Origin: an uncultured Parabacteroides sp. | Lineage (GTDB): Bacteria > Bacteroidota > Bacteroidia > Bacteroidales > Tannerellaceae | Assembly (NCBI GenBank): GCA_949289155.1 | Contig: CASEMX010000018.1 | Location: 42,839 to 106,838 of the forward strand | Length of the DNA: 64,000 nucleotides | Direction: 5' to 3' | Part shown: positions 20,563-30,685 of the stretch, in pieces | Numbering within the stretch: the stretch's first letter is position 1 | Layout: each line of letters begins with the position of its first letter | Notes under the pieces: generated by a model | What the model was told of the DNA's origin: nothing | Seen by the model: only the letters and a program-made list of their open reading frames with translations | Databases searched by the model: none | Translations under genes and position numbers: made by a program

Positions 20563-20570
20563 CAAAAATA
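20563..20570 (-). promoter_or_regulatory. -7 element for metY
   Basis: TATTTTTG on the minus strand fits TAnnTTTG. Upstream, TTTATACAA (20608-20616) and TTGTATAAA (20632-20640) form a 9-bp inverted repeat. It could be an operator or the end of the MATE transcript; I saw no SAM riboswitch. Confidence 0.45.
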
Positions 20571-20643
20571 CGAATGAATTTCGAAACCCTATGCCATATT
20601 GTTGTTTTTTATACAAGATATATAGTAAGTTTTGTATAAAAAA

Positions 20644-21978
20644 TTATGCGGTTTGCCTAAATACTTTGAGAGAGCGGAACCAAATAAAGGAGGTAATACC
20701 TTTCAGAATGCTGGAAATACTGATAGCCCACCATACTCCCGTGATACCCAATCCGGCTGCACCTAAGAAAATGGCTAATGGAACACGCAGTGTATTAAAT
20801 GTAATACTGATAATGGCGGGTGGAACCGTACGCCCCGTTCCATAGAAGAGACCTTGCATAGTGATTTCTAACATCATAAACATCATTGAGTAACCATCTA
20901 TGCGCAGAAATTCTCCACCTGCAATATAAGCCGCCTTTTCAGGGACAAATAGGCCGAATAAGTCACTTCCCCAAAAAACGAATAACAATGTACAGGCTAA
21001 TCCGAAAATAGACGTCATCAGAAGTGTCATCCGGTAAGCCGTATGAATACGTTCTTGCTTTCTGGCGGCATAGTTTTGAGCTGTGAATGCACTTAATGCA
21101 GTACTGAATCCCTGCGATGTATTCCATGCGATTGCTTCGATTTGCCCTCCGGCTGTCAATGCCATTAATCCAATATGTCCGCCATACGTCGTGGCAGTTC
21201 TTCCCATCAGGAGATTAATGATGGCGAAGAATGAATTTAGCAGCGCGACAGGGAGTCCTAAATGAAAAATACGAAAGCTGTATCTTTTTTTGAGTGGCAC
21301 GAAAAGGCGAAACTCCGGCCATAATCGTTTACGTATTTTTACTTGATATATAAAAAGCAATACCACCGTACATTGTGAGAGCCATGTAGCATAAGCTGCT
21401 CCGGCTGTACCCCAATCAAATCCAAGTATGAACAGCGGGTCAAGAACCATATTCATTATTAATCCCGTACCACTTACGTAGAAAGGAATTTTACTCATTC
21501 CTGCTGCATTATGTATCCCTGTAAATGCAGATGCAAGGAAAATGAAAGGGAATCCTGTTGCTATAATACGCAAGTATTCTACAGCCATTTCTGCAATTTC
21601 CGGTTCTAAACGATAGAGTCCGATAAGTGGACGCGCAAAAATGAATAGTAGTGTACCCCATAGTAAAGAGATCCATAGTCCGATGGTTAAATTATGGGAG
21701 GCGTAGGTTTGCGCTTCTTCCATATTGCGTGCGCCGATTGACTGTGCTACTGAAACTTCGGCTCCTACTTTATTCATTAACGAAATAGATTGCGTCATCC
21801 AAGCAAGAATACCTACTGCTCCGACTGCAGCAACCGCTCCGCTACCTAATCGTCCGACCCACACCATGTCTGTCAGACTATATGCCATTTGAATGAAGGA
21901 TGTCCCCATTATGGGCATGGCTAAAGCGAATAACTGTCGCCGAATAGGTCCTTCTGTCAAATTTTTGATGTTCTGCAT
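20644..21978 (-). CDS. MATE family efflux transporter (second of three)
   Basis: This inner-membrane protein of 444 residues has about 12 predicted helices and begins MQNIKNLTEGPIRRQLFALA, the usual MepA-like start. The signature SFIQMAYSLTDMVWVGRLGS matches the first helix pair. I chose ATG 21978, 2 bp after the stop of the ROK gene. An upstream ATG at 22020 lies inside that gene. The tight spacing indicates co-transcription with the ROK repressor, which may control it. The substrate is unknown. Confidence 0.9.
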   Translation of the reverse strand: MQNIKNLTEGPIRRQLFALAMPIMGTSFIQMAYSLTDMVWVGRLGSGAVAAVGAVGILAWMTQSISLMNKVGAEVSVAQSIGARNMEEAQTYASHNLTIGLWISLLWGTLLFIFARPLIGLYRLEPEIAEMAVEYLRIIATGFPFIFLASAFTGIHNAAGMSKIPFYVSGTGLIMNMVLDPLFILGFDWGTAGAAYATWLSQCTVVLLFIYQVKIRKRLWPEFRLFVPLKKRYSFRIFHLGLPVALLNSFFAIINLLMGRTATTYGGHIGLMALTAGGQIEAIAWNTSQGFSTALSAFTAQNYAARKQERIHTAYRMTLLMTSIFGLACTLLFVFWGSDLFGLFVPEKAAYIAGGEFLRIDGYSMMFMMLEITMQGLFYGTGRTVPPAIISITFNTLRVPLAIFLGAAGLGITGVWWAISISSILKGITSFIWFRSLKVFRQTA

Positions 21979-21980
21979 AT

Positions 21981-23186
21981 TTAGATGAGTTCTAACATTC
22001 TGCTTCGGGCTATTAGGCAAGCTCCCATTAACGATGCATTTTCACCGAATTGCGACATTTGTACTTTTGTATCGGAGTTTACAAAGTTGAGCGAATATTT
22101 TCTTATTGAACTTTGCATCGGATAACTCAAATATTCCTTTGTTTCTGCCAATGGACCGCCTACAATAACTAATTCCGGATTCAATACATTAATAAGACCA
22201 GCCAACCAGCGTCCTAAAGTGAAGCCAATATTTTCAATTATTTCTATGCTTAGAACATCGCCACGACGCACTGCTTCTATAAAATCGCTCAATAGAAATT
22301 CTCCATGTTCGCGCATTAAATCACTCATAATCGTAGAACTTCCTTGGGCGCATTTCTCTTTTAAGATTCGTTCGACAGCAAAGCCTGAAACTTCAGTTTC
22401 CAAACAACCTTTTTTTCCGCAATTGCAGATGATTTCATTATCTAATGCACAGATGTGCCCGATTTCACCGGAAAATCCCGATTTGCCGTAATAGGGGCGT
22501 CCGTCAATAATAATGCCTGCTCCTAATCCCCAATTTAAGTTAACGAATAAGACGTTTTTCATTCCCTTGTAATCTCCCATGACATATTCGCCATAAGCCA
22601 TAGAACGGGAGTCATTATCTAAGAATACGGGAATACCGATGTCTTCTTTCATCGTTTGTGCTAAAGGGCGTTTGTCATATTGGAAATAAGAATAGGAATA
22701 ACCGGTAATCGGATTTACCCGTCCGGCAATATTTACTCCAGCGCAGAAGGTATCTTCACGTTTGATACCTGTCATATTGATATAATCTTTTATAATCGTA
22801 AAGAGTTGGTTTAACGCACGTGGTGTATCTTCCAACCGGTAGGACACGCTGTATGGTTCTCCAATCATGTGCCCACCAAAATCCATTATTGTGAGAAGAA
22901 TCTTCTTTTGCTGAACATCGACACCAACGAAATATCCTGCTTTCGGATTTAATCCAAAAACACTTGGACGACGTCCGCTGGCTGCATTTTGTTTGCCTAA
23001 ATCAAGGATATAATTATCCTCAATCAGTTCTGACGCGAATTTTGTAACAGTGGGTACGCTTAAATCAAGGTCTCGAGCCATTTCTGCCAAAGTCGATGTC
23101 CCATTTTTAATCATATGGTGAATCATACTTTTCTTTGTGGCTGTAATCTTGCCATTACCGTCCATTGACTTATTATTTGCTACCAT
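21981..23186 (-). CDS. ROK family transcriptional repressor
   Basis: This 401-residue protein has an N-terminal winged helix-turn-helix (about 15-75, with TLAEMARDLDLSVPTVTKFA) and a ROK sugar-kinase-like domain. The zinc site ICNCGKKGCLE and GEIGH, which contacts the sugar in the family, are present, as is LDNDSR near the phosphotransfer aspartate of true kinases. NagC/Mlc-type proteins repress sugar-use genes until they bind a sugar or sugar phosphate. Here the next gene is a MATE exporter, so the regulon cannot be guessed. The promoter element is at 23281-23288. Confidence 0.9.
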   Translation of the reverse strand: MVANNKSMDGNGKITATKKSMIHHMIKNGTSTLAEMARDLDLSVPTVTKFASELIEDNYILDLGKQNAASGRRPSVFGLNPKAGYFVGVDVQQKKILLTIMDFGGHMIGEPYSVSYRLEDTPRALNQLFTIIKDYINMTGIKREDTFCAGVNIAGRVNPITGYSYSYFQYDKRPLAQTMKEDIGIPVFLDNDSRSMAYGEYVMGDYKGMKNVLFVNLNWGLGAGIIIDGRPYYGKSGFSGEIGHICALDNEIICNCGKKGCLETEVSGFAVERILKEKCAQGSSTIMSDLMREHGEFLLSDFIEAVRRGDVLSIEIIENIGFTLGRWLAGLINVLNPELVIVGGPLAETKEYLSYPMQSSIRKYSLNFVNSDTKVQMSQFGENASLMGACLIARSRMLELI

Positions 23187-23280
23187 ACGCTTGGTTTTTT
23201 ATTGGTTGAACGTTTTATTTCCTATATTTAAAAAAGGGTCGGAAAAACTTGCTATACGACTCTATACTATTATGATGATA

Positions 23281-23288
23281 CAAAGGTA
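23281..23288 (-). promoter_or_regulatory. -7 element for the ROK-MATE operon
   Basis: TACCTTTG on the minus strand lies 95 bp before the ROK start. A leader of about 85 nt would result. Confidence 0.5.
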
Positions 23289-23433
23289 TAGATAAATATC
23301 TTAATAAATCCCCTGCTTTATGGAAAAATACTTATGCTGCAACTGTTTTTTATTTTTTTAAGAACGTGTATTTGTTCTTGATAAGATGTTATGGCATGAG
23401 TAGCATGTTTTGTTTGTTATTTCCCGATAAATA

Positions 23434-25506
23434 TCAGAGGCGATAAGTAAGAGTCAACCAGCAGACCCGGGCATCTCGGTTACGTACCTGTTTCATTTGC
23501 ATCGTTGGAGTGTCAATGATTGTCGTTTCTCCTAATGAATCGAATAGATTATGCAAACTTAAGGTAGCGTATAGTTTTTTGTGTAGGAACTCTTGTGTAA
23601 GTCCGGCGTTAACCGTATAGCGTCCTTCGATGTTGCCTTGGGCTGTCAGTAAGTCGGAAATATAAAATCCATCTATTTGCAAATGAGTAGTAGGAGAGAG
23701 TTGTATTTCTCCACTACCTTTGACGTCCCAACAGCAAAGCGATTTGGTCATATCATACCCCAAAGTCCGTCCGTCTATCTCATCGCGATAAACTTCACCC
23801 GAAGCACTCAACGTAAGCCATTGCAGAGGTTGCCAACATATAGCTATATCTGCACCGAACGAACGGCTTGTCCCACTATTTTGTTTCTGCCAGACCGTTT
23901 GGTCATCTATTTGCTGTGCGATTTCTACGATTCGGTTTGTCCGGCTACGAAAAAAGAGAGCCGGCATGAAGCGGAATCTTCCGGTTGTCAATTGATAGCT
24001 CAGCTCTGCAGAATGGATATATTCATCTTTTAAAGAGGGATTCCCTAATGCAATATGCGTTGCGTCGCTATTATTCATATAGGAATTTAGTTCGGAGCCT
24101 AACGGACGAATCACGCGCTGCTGATAGCCGAGCGAGAACTTCTGATGTTCGTCCAGCACATAGGATACATGGGCACGAGGATAGAGATGAAAGGCGCGGA
24201 TAGAAGTCTTTTCTGTTTCGTGCATAATGCGTTTGGCAGCTTCTGCCTGCAAACCTGCTTCTGCCTCCCAATGTTCTGTTTCCCATTCCAGCGAGAGATA
24301 GAGCAAATTGAGATAACGATTGAAGTCGTAAGCATAACTTTGGTCCGGATTAGCTTGCCATATTTCTCCTTGCTTGGCATTTACTTGGTTAGTATAGGAT
24401 TCGGATGTAGCCCGTCCGATATAACCGGCAAGGAGCGAAATGTTGTTATGCAAGGGTTGGGAATAGCGTAAACTCCAATAGTAATTATGTTTCTTGTGGT
24501 CGATGAACTGGTTATCTTCTGCCACGATTGCACCTGTCTCCGGATTCTCGTTTTTATAGTCGTTATCCTCATCGTAAGCGAAATCATTATAATGGATACG
24601 GGCAGAGAGTGCAGCTCCGCTATCGAAGGTTCGGCTCCACCAGCCTTCGACGGCGTAGGCATCTTGTTCCTGCGTATTGTACCGATTGCGAAGTACATGT
24701 TTGGCAAGATTCCCGTTCGGGGCATATACCTGATTATTGATTTTCCCATAGCGGTCGTAGTTCATCCGATGATAAAGAGCATGGACTCCGAAAGCTTGTT
24801 GTTCCGAGAGAGCATACGCCGCCGAGAGGTCGGCTAACCATACGTCGGGACGTGCATCGGCATTGTTATTCATGACTGTTCGGTTTTGCGCTGTTTCGGT
24901 TGACTTGTCGAATTGGCGAGACCGATACTCCTTTCGATAATTGAATTTCCCTGCAATTCTGAACTTCCCGGGAGTTAAGAGAAATGAAGCCCCTGCATTG
25001 TAGCGGTTGTGCAGGCCGGCTCCCAGCGTTACTTCCAAGGGCGAATGCTCCTCTGCCTTGTCCGTTACGGTCGAGAGATTGAGTGTTCCTGCATCACCAT
25101 CCGGCACAAGGTCGATTGGAGGGAATCCTGCCAGTTCCACACGCTTAAAAAAGAGTGCCGGAAGCTGGATTAGGATGTCTCCGTTATATTCTTCCATAAG
25201 TCCGTAGGGCGTATTGTCGATGAAAATTCCTGCTTTTGATGAACCGCGGAACCATACGCCCCCTTCGATGTCGGTAATCAGTGAAGGCAATTGCCGGAAT
25301 GCATCTGCTGCTGATACATTTATGCCCGTTGGCGATTCGTTTACGTAGAGTCGTTGGATTGTTCCTCCGCTGAGGCCGGATATTTGTTTTCCCCAGACTT
25401 CTACGTCTTGTATTGTACGGCTTAATGTGGTATCAGCCGGAGTTTGTGCTTGCAGATTTGCGGCGCATATTAAAGAAAGGGCAAGCCCGTATGCCAAATA
25501 GTTCAT
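23434..25506 (-). CDS. TonB-dependent receptor-like outer-membrane protein
   Basis: This 690-residue protein has a signal peptide (to about residue 20, NLQA). A plug-like region follows (about 30-150, with AADAFRQLPSLITDIEGGVW and GIFIDNTPYGL), then a long barrel of alternating strands with aromatic girdles. I see no carboxypeptidase-regulatory-like N-terminal domain and no SusD partner, so it is not a SusC type. It lies 33 bp after an acyl-CoA ligase gene on the same strand and is probably co-transcribed. The ligand is unknown. Confidence 0.8.
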   Translation of the reverse strand: MNYLAYGLALSLICAANLQAQTPADTTLSRTIQDVEVWGKQISGLSGGTIQRLYVNESPTGINVSAADAFRQLPSLITDIEGGVWFRGSSKAGIFIDNTPYGLMEEYNGDILIQLPALFFKRVELAGFPPIDLVPDGDAGTLNLSTVTDKAEEHSPLEVTLGAGLHNRYNAGASFLLTPGKFRIAGKFNYRKEYRSRQFDKSTETAQNRTVMNNNADARPDVWLADLSAAYALSEQQAFGVHALYHRMNYDRYGKINNQVYAPNGNLAKHVLRNRYNTQEQDAYAVEGWWSRTFDSGAALSARIHYNDFAYDEDNDYKNENPETGAIVAEDNQFIDHKKHNYYWSLRYSQPLHNNISLLAGYIGRATSESYTNQVNAKQGEIWQANPDQSYAYDFNRYLNLLYLSLEWETEHWEAEAGLQAEAAKRIMHETEKTSIRAFHLYPRAHVSYVLDEHQKFSLGYQQRVIRPLGSELNSYMNNSDATHIALGNPSLKDEYIHSAELSYQLTTGRFRFMPALFFRSRTNRIVEIAQQIDDQTVWQKQNSGTSRSFGADIAICWQPLQWLTLSASGEVYRDEIDGRTLGYDMTKSLCCWDVKGSGEIQLSPTTHLQIDGFYISDLLTAQGNIEGRYTVNAGLTQEFLHKKLYATLSLHNLFDSLGETTIIDTPTMQMKQVRNRDARVCWLTLTYRL

Positions 25507-25539
25507 GTTGAGTAATGTTTAATGATTAAGTTCTCTTGT

Positions 25540-27198
25540 TTAAAGATTCGTATATAAATAGCGTTTGATGCTTTTCTTCGGCGTCTTCTCGAATTCGTTC
25601 GGATAGAGTCGTAGTGCCGATACTGCCTCGTAGGGAGCAAGTAGTTTGTTCAAATCGAGGCGTGTCTTTTCCAGTAGCTCCGGCAGGTTCTCTTCCGAGA
25701 GTCCGGCATGGCACAGGGCATCATAATCCGGATAAACCAATCCGACGAGCCGTCCCTCCTTTTCGAGAATCAAGCTCTCCAAGACATAGGGCAGATTATT
25801 CAGCTTTGATTCGATTTCTTCCGGGTAGATGTTTTGCCCATTCGAACTGAGCAGCATCGTCTTCAAGCGGCCTCGTATATAGATATGTCCTTCGGTGTCG
25901 ATAGTTCCCAAGTCACCAGTGCGTAACCATCCGTCGTCAGTAAAGGCATTACGGGTCGCCTCTTCGTTTTTATAATATCCGGACATGACGTTTTCCCCGC
26001 GTACTTGGATTTCGCCTGCTGTTCGGAAGGGGTCGTCAGAATCGATGCGCACCTCCATAATTCCCTTCAATATCCGTCCGCATGACGTCAGCACGTAGTC
26101 TTTATGGTTGTCATAACTGATAAGAGGTCCGCACTCTGTCATTCCATAGCCGATGGTGAAGGGGAAACCTATCCGGTGAAGGAAGTCTGCCACGTCTTGA
26201 TTCATGGCTGCACCTCCGACGATAACTTCGCGGAAGTTTCCGCCCAATGCATTGGTCAGCCGTTCCCGGATTTTCCCATAGATTATCCTATTTAATATAG
26301 GTATATGCAGCATTGCCTTAATGCTCCGCTTCTCCAGTTGCGGCAAAATCATCTTCTTGTATATTTTTTCGAGGATGAGAGGCACGGTTAGGATGAGATG
26401 CGGGCGGACATCGGCAAAGGCTTTCAGCAGGATTTTCGGCGAGGGCAGCTTGCCCAATAGGGTAACATGAGCGCCGAATGCCATCGGGACGAGCAGGTTG
26501 AAGGCGCAACTGTAAGCATGTGCCAGCGGCAAGAAGCAGAGTTCGCGCTCGCCTTTGAAAAGGACATCCAGCGTCCGGGCATACGTCACGTTCCCTGCCA
26601 GATTGTTCCCTGTCAGCATCACCCCTTTGCTGAATCCGGTTGTGCCGGAGGTGTAGTTCAGGAGGACGACTTCGCGGTTATCCCGTTTGACATATCGGAT
26701 GTTATCGGCTGAGAACCCGTTGGGGTACTTCGCAGCGAACCGTTCGTCGAGCCGGGCCTCCTGTATCTTTCCTCCCTTCTGCCGGTAAACGCCCCGGAAG
26801 TCTGCCAAAGAGAATACGGCGCGGATGGCAGGAAGTTCCTTTCCCTCGATGGATTCCCAATAGCGGTCGCCCGCGAAAAGGAGTACCGAGCCGGAATGAT
26901 TAATGATATGCTGTACGTCGTTCGGATTGAAATCCTGCAGGATGGGGACAATGACCGCTCCGTAAGTAATCGTTGCAAAGTAAACGACGCACCAATGGAT
27001 GCAATCTTTCCCTATCAATGCAATCCGGTCTCCCTCCCGAATGCCCGCTTCTTCGAACAGCAGGTGCAGACGCGCAATCTGCTTTGCCATCTCTGCGTAA
27101 GTAAAAGTGCGCTTCTCGCCGTAGTCTGTCAATGCGGGCAACGCCCAGTTCTCGCGGAAACTGTTCTCGTATAGCTGGATGAAGTTCTCATTAATCAT
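25540..27198 (-). CDS. AMP-forming long-chain acyl-CoA synthetase
   Basis: This 552-residue enzyme of the ANL superfamily activates a carboxylic acid with ATP and CoA. The P-loop-like motif is LLNYTSGTTGFSKGVML, the A5 region reads IGYGMTECGPLISYD, and the A7 motif is WLRTGDLGTID. Similarity to FadD-type synthetases suggests a fatty acid substrate. I chose ATG 27196-27198 (MINENFIQLY), which follows a TATCTTTG promoter element. The longer frame to 27357 would run through that promoter. The downstream outer-membrane gene is a possible partner, but a joint role is only inferred. Confidence 0.88.
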   Translation of the reverse strand: MINENFIQLYENSFRENWALPALTDYGEKRTFTYAEMAKQIARLHLLFEEAGIREGDRIALIGKDCIHWCVVYFATITYGAVIVPILQDFNPNDVQHIINHSGSVLLFAGDRYWESIEGKELPAIRAVFSLADFRGVYRQKGGKIQEARLDERFAAKYPNGFSADNIRYVKRDNREVVLLNYTSGTTGFSKGVMLTGNNLAGNVTYARTLDVLFKGERELCFLPLAHAYSCAFNLLVPMAFGAHVTLLGKLPSPKILLKAFADVRPHLILTVPLILEKIYKKMILPQLEKRSIKAMLHIPILNRIIYGKIRERLTNALGGNFREVIVGGAAMNQDVADFLHRIGFPFTIGYGMTECGPLISYDNHKDYVLTSCGRILKGIMEVRIDSDDPFRTAGEIQVRGENVMSGYYKNEEATRNAFTDDGWLRTGDLGTIDTEGHIYIRGRLKTMLLSSNGQNIYPEEIESKLNNLPYVLESLILEKEGRLVGLVYPDYDALCHAGLSEENLPELLEKTRLDLNKLLAPYEAVSALRLYPNEFEKTPKKSIKRYLYTNL

Positions 27199-27227
27199 AG
27201 CGTGTTCTATTAAATTAAATTGGGGAA

Positions 27228-27235
27228 CAAAGATA
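27228..27235 (-). promoter_or_regulatory. -7 element for the acyl-CoA ligase gene
   Basis: TATCTTTG on the minus strand lies 30 bp before the chosen start. Its position decides between the two possible starts. Confidence 0.55.
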
Positions 27236-27355
27236 CGACAAATCTGCGATATAAAGCCTTCTGCGCAGGAATGGGACGGGAAGAAAATTCCAAAATGCCG
27301 GATATAAAGAGGAAAGTGGCCGACTTGACCTCCCCATAGTGAGACTTTTAGACAC

Positions 27356-27443
27356 AATCAGTACTACCTATTCCTATAATCAGTACTACCTATTCCTACA
27401 ATCAATACTACCTATTTATAGAATCAGTAGTATTTATTTCTAT
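27356..27443. repeat. 22-bp tandem array, four copies
   Basis: In the divergent gap 27199-27747, AATCAGTACTACC-type units begin at 27356, 27378, 27400 and 27422, exactly 22 bp apart. The first two keep the palindrome AGTACT; the last two have drifted. The remaining gap up to the aspS promoter shows nothing else recognisable. Confidence 0.75.
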
Positions 27444-27680
27444 CCTTTGTGTGGAGTCGGTGTATCCTACGTGCTGATTTTATCCACATTTAGCTAACTC
27501 TGAGATGGCATAAACTATAGGGACGATTACTTATATCTCCCACTTTATATCGGCAGAAGGAGAAGTTTATGACGGGAGTTTCCAGTTTTTCCCCGGCACT
27601 TTGGTGTGCCTGAAATGCGGCGCGGGAGAAATTTCCTATAAAAAAGCAGGGAAGAGGCAAAGGAAATAAGCAAGATATAT

Positions 27681-27688
27681 TACCTTTG
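27681..27688 (+). promoter_or_regulatory. -7 element for aspS
   Basis: TACCTTTG lies 60 bp before aspS. Confidence 0.5.
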
Positions 27689-27747
27689 CATGGCCTACGG
27701 GAAAAGGACCGGCAGGCGATTCGACAAATATATTTAAACGATATACT

Positions 27748-29505
27748 ATGTATAGAACAAGAACATGTGGCGATTTGCGCCTTGCCGACGAAGGATTAAT
27801 CGTAACGTTGGCAGGTTGGGTGCAGAAGACCCGGAAGATGGGTGGTATGACGTTCGTGGATATACGCGACCGTTATGGTATTACGCAGTTAGTATTTAAT
27901 CAGGAAATCGACGCGGCATTGTGCGAACAGGCCAATAAGTTGGGGCGCGAGTATGTGATTCAGGCAACCGGCACGGTGCGCGAACGTTCCAGCAAGAACC
28001 CGCACCTGCCCACCGGGGATATTGAGTTGATAGTTTCGGAACTGAATATATTGAATACGGCAGTTACGCCGCCTTTTACTATCGAAGATGAGACGGATGG
28101 CGGAGATGACCTGCGTATGAAGTACCGCTATTTGGATTTGCGCCGTTCGTGTGTGCGGAAGAACTTGGAGTTGCGTCACAAGATGGCGTTCGAGGTGCGT
28201 AGTTATTTGGACAAAGAGGGATTCCTTGAGGTCGAGACACCGGTGTTAATCAAGTCAACTCCGGAGGGGGCCCGCGACTTCGTTGTCCCTTCCCGCATGA
28301 ATCCGGGGCAGTTCTATGCTTTGCCTCAATCGCCGCAGACCTTCAAGCAATTGCTGATGGTGTCGGGCTTCGACCGTTACTTCCAAATCGTAAAATGCTT
28401 CCGCGACGAGGATTTGCGTGCTGACCGCCAGCCGGAATTCACGCAGATTGATTGCGAAATGAGCTTTGTAGAGCAGGAAGATGTCATTCAGACCTTCGAA
28501 GGAATGGCGAAACATCTGTTCAAGACCATTCGGGGCATCGAGATAAAGGAACCTTTCTTGCGCATGACATGGCAGGATGCTATGAAATATTATGGTAGCG
28601 ATAAACCGGACTTGCGTTTCGGCATGAAGTTCGTCGAGCTGATGGATATTATGCAGGGCTATGGCTTCTCGGTCTTCGATAATGCGAAATATATCGGAGG
28701 TATCTGCGCAGAGGGAGCGGCACATTATACCCGCAAGCAGCTGGATGCGCTGACCGAGTTCGTGAAACGTCCGCAAATCGGAGCCAAGGGAATGGTTTAT
28801 GCCCGTGTGGAAGCCGATGGCAATGTGAAATCGAGCGTAGATAAGTTCTATACACAAGAGGTTCTCCAGAAAATGAAAGAGGCATTTGGCGCAAAGCCGG
28901 GCGACTTGATATTGATTCTCTCAGGAGACGATGCGATGAAGACCCGCAAACAGCTTTGCGAATTGCGTCTGGAGGTTGCCGAGCAATTAGGTCTGCGGGA
29001 TAAAAATAAGTTCGCTTGCCTGTGGGTGGTTGACTTCCCGCTTTTCGAATGGAGCGAAGAAGACCAGCGTTTCTATGCGATGCACCATCCGTTCACTTCG
29101 CCGAAACCGGAGGATATCCCGTTATTAGATACAGATCCGGGGGCAGTACGTGCCAATGCCTATGATATGGTGATTAACGGAGTGGAAGTAGGCGGCGGCT
29201 CTATCCGTATCCATGACAGTCAGTTGCAGGACAAGATGTTTAAATTGCTCGGCTTTACGGAAGAACGTGCGCAAGAACAGTTCGGATTCCTGATGAATGC
29301 ATTCAAATATGGCGCACCGCCTCACGGTGGATTGGCATACGGATTGGACCGTTGGGTATCTTTATTCGCCGGATTGGATTCGATTCGTGATTGCATTGCC
29401 TTCCCGAAGAATAACTCAGGCCGTGATGTCATGATTGATGCGCCGTCAGTTATTGATGATGCTCAGTTGGACGAATTATGTCTGAAGGTGGATGTAAAAG
29501 AATAA
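27748..29505 (+). CDS. aspS: Aspartyl-tRNA synthetase
   Basis: This 585-residue class II synthetase charges tRNA-Asp. It has an N-terminal OB-fold anticodon-binding domain (about 1-110). Motif 2 is [18 protein letters not shown], motif 3 is [13 protein letters not shown], and the bacterial GAD insertion domain lies between them (about 290-410). The length is that of the bacterial type. It starts a housekeeping run with Nif3-like, zinc-ribbon and tilS genes on the same strand; 79 bp separate it from the next gene. Confidence 0.97.
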   Translation: MYRTRTCGDLRLADEGLIVTLAGWVQKTRKMGGMTFVDIRDRYGITQLVFNQEIDAALCEQANKLGREYVIQATGTVRERSSKNPHLPTGDIELIVSELNILNTAVTPPFTIEDETDGGDDLRMKYRYLDLRRSCVRKNLELRHKMAFEVRSYLDKEGFLEVETPVLIKSTPEGARDFVVPSRMNPGQFYALPQSPQTFKQLLMVSGFDRYFQIVKCFRDEDLRADRQPEFTQIDCEMSFVEQEDVIQTFEGMAKHLFKTIRGIEIKEPFLRMTWQDAMKYYGSDKPDLRFGMKFVELMDIMQGYGFSVFDNAKYIGGICAEGAAHYTRKQLDALTEFVKRPQIGAKGMVYARVEADGNVKSSVDKFYTQEVLQKMKEAFGAKPGDLILILSGDDAMKTRKQLCELRLEVAEQLGLRDKNKFACLWVVDFPLFEWSEEDQRFYAMHHPFTSPKPEDIPLLDTDPGAVRANAYDMVINGVEVGGGSIRIHDSQLQDKMFKLLGFTEERAQEQFGFLMNAFKYGAPPHGGLAYGLDRWVSLFAGLDSIRDCIAFPKNNSGRDVMIDAPSVIDDAQLDELCLKVDVKE

Positions 29506-29584
29506 AACAAAAATATAAGGAAGCAGTTGGCAAGGCGATACCCTATCGCTTTGTCAACTCAAAAACCTGTCAATACCAAACGAT

Positions 29585-30682
29585 ATGCTAAAGATAAAAG
29601 ATATTATAAAGGAAATAGAAGAATATGCACCGCTCCCTTTGCAGGAAAGTTTCGACAATGCCGGCGTACAAGTGGGCGATGTCAACCAAGAAGCCACGGG
29701 GGCATTGCTTTGTCTGGATGTAACGGAAGAGGTGATAGATGAAGCGTTGGATTTGAATTGTAATCTGATAATCTCTCATCATCCTTTAGCATTCAAGTCT
29801 TTTAAATCATTGACAGGGAAAAGCTATATTGAGCGTTGCATGATGAAAGCCTGTAAACGGGATTTGGTCATTTATGCAGCGCATACCAATTTGGATAATG
29901 CCGATGGCGGGGTTAACTTTAAATTGGCGGAGTTAATCGGTTTGCAAAATGTCCGAATCCTGAGCCCACAGAAGCAGATGTTGCTTAAATTGGTCACATT
30001 TGTGCCGGAAGGATATGCTGATTTGGTGCGGACCACACTTTTCAATGCCGGAGCTGGACATATAGGCAATTACGATTCGTCAAGTTTTAATTTGCATGGT
30101 GAAGGGACGTTCAGGGCAAACGAAGGTTGCCAGCCATTCTGTGGAGAAATAGGAGAATTGCACCATGAACCGGAAGTACGTATTGAAACAATTCTTCCGG
30201 CATTCCGTCAAGCCAGTGTGTTGCGGGCTTTATTATCCGTTCATCCGTATGAAGAACCGGCATATGATTTTTATCCTTTAGCAAATACTTGGGAGCAGGC
30301 AGGTTCTGGCGTAGTAGGGGAGTTGCCCGAGGAGGAAGATGAAATGTCTTTCTTGCAAAGAATAAAGGATTTGTTCCATGTCGGTTGCGTAAAATATTCT
30401 GCATTGACGAGCAAACCGATTCGGGAGGTCGCTTTGTGCGGAGGAAGTGGCGCTTTTCTGATTCGTGACGCGATTAATTATGGAGCGGATGTATTTATTA
30501 CCGGCGAAGCGAAATATAATGACTTCTATGATGTGGAAAATCGTATTCTATTGGCTGTAATCGGGCATTATGAATCCGAAGTATGCACAAAAGATATCTT
30601 TTATTCGGTGATATCAAAAAAATTCCCTACCTTTGCCCTGCATTTGTCGAATGTTAATTCAAACCCAGTAAAATATTTATAA
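29585..30682 (+). CDS. Nif3/DUF34 dinuclear metal-site protein
   Basis: This 365-residue cytosolic protein of the Nif3-like (YqfO/YbgI) family forms rings with a two-metal site. Conserved histidines are visible in LIISHHPLAFK and, near the end, in IGHYESE. At this length it has the extra PII-like middle domain of the YqfO subgroup (about 130-235, with VHPYEEPAYDFYPL). Its biochemical role is unsettled; GTP cyclohydrolase-like activity has been claimed for relatives. It is 3 bp upstream of a zinc-ribbon coiled-coil gene, a pairing I believe is recurrent in bacteria. Confidence 0.9.
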   Translation: MLKIKDIIKEIEEYAPLPLQESFDNAGVQVGDVNQEATGALLCLDVTEEVIDEALDLNCNLIISHHPLAFKSFKSLTGKSYIERCMMKACKRDLVIYAAHTNLDNADGGVNFKLAELIGLQNVRILSPQKQMLLKLVTFVPEGYADLVRTTLFNAGAGHIGNYDSSSFNLHGEGTFRANEGCQPFCGEIGELHHEPEVRIETILPAFRQASVLRALLSVHPYEEPAYDFYPLANTWEQAGSGVVGELPEEEDEMSFLQRIKDLFHVGCVKYSALTSKPIREVALCGGSGAFLIRDAINYGADVFITGEAKYNDFYDVENRILLAVIGHYESEVCTKDIFYSVISKKFPTFALHLSNVNSNPVKYL

Positions 30683-30685
30683 GAA

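Noticed and set aside
23434-25506. Assignment of the TonB-receptor-like gene as the B12 receptor BtuB
   Set aside because: No riboswitch or BtuFCD genes are near, and it is 24 kb from the cobalamin genes next to an acyl-CoA ligase.
25540-27357. Longer N-terminus for the acyl-CoA ligase
   Set aside because: The extension runs through the TATCTTTG promoter element and reaches the 22-bp repeat array.
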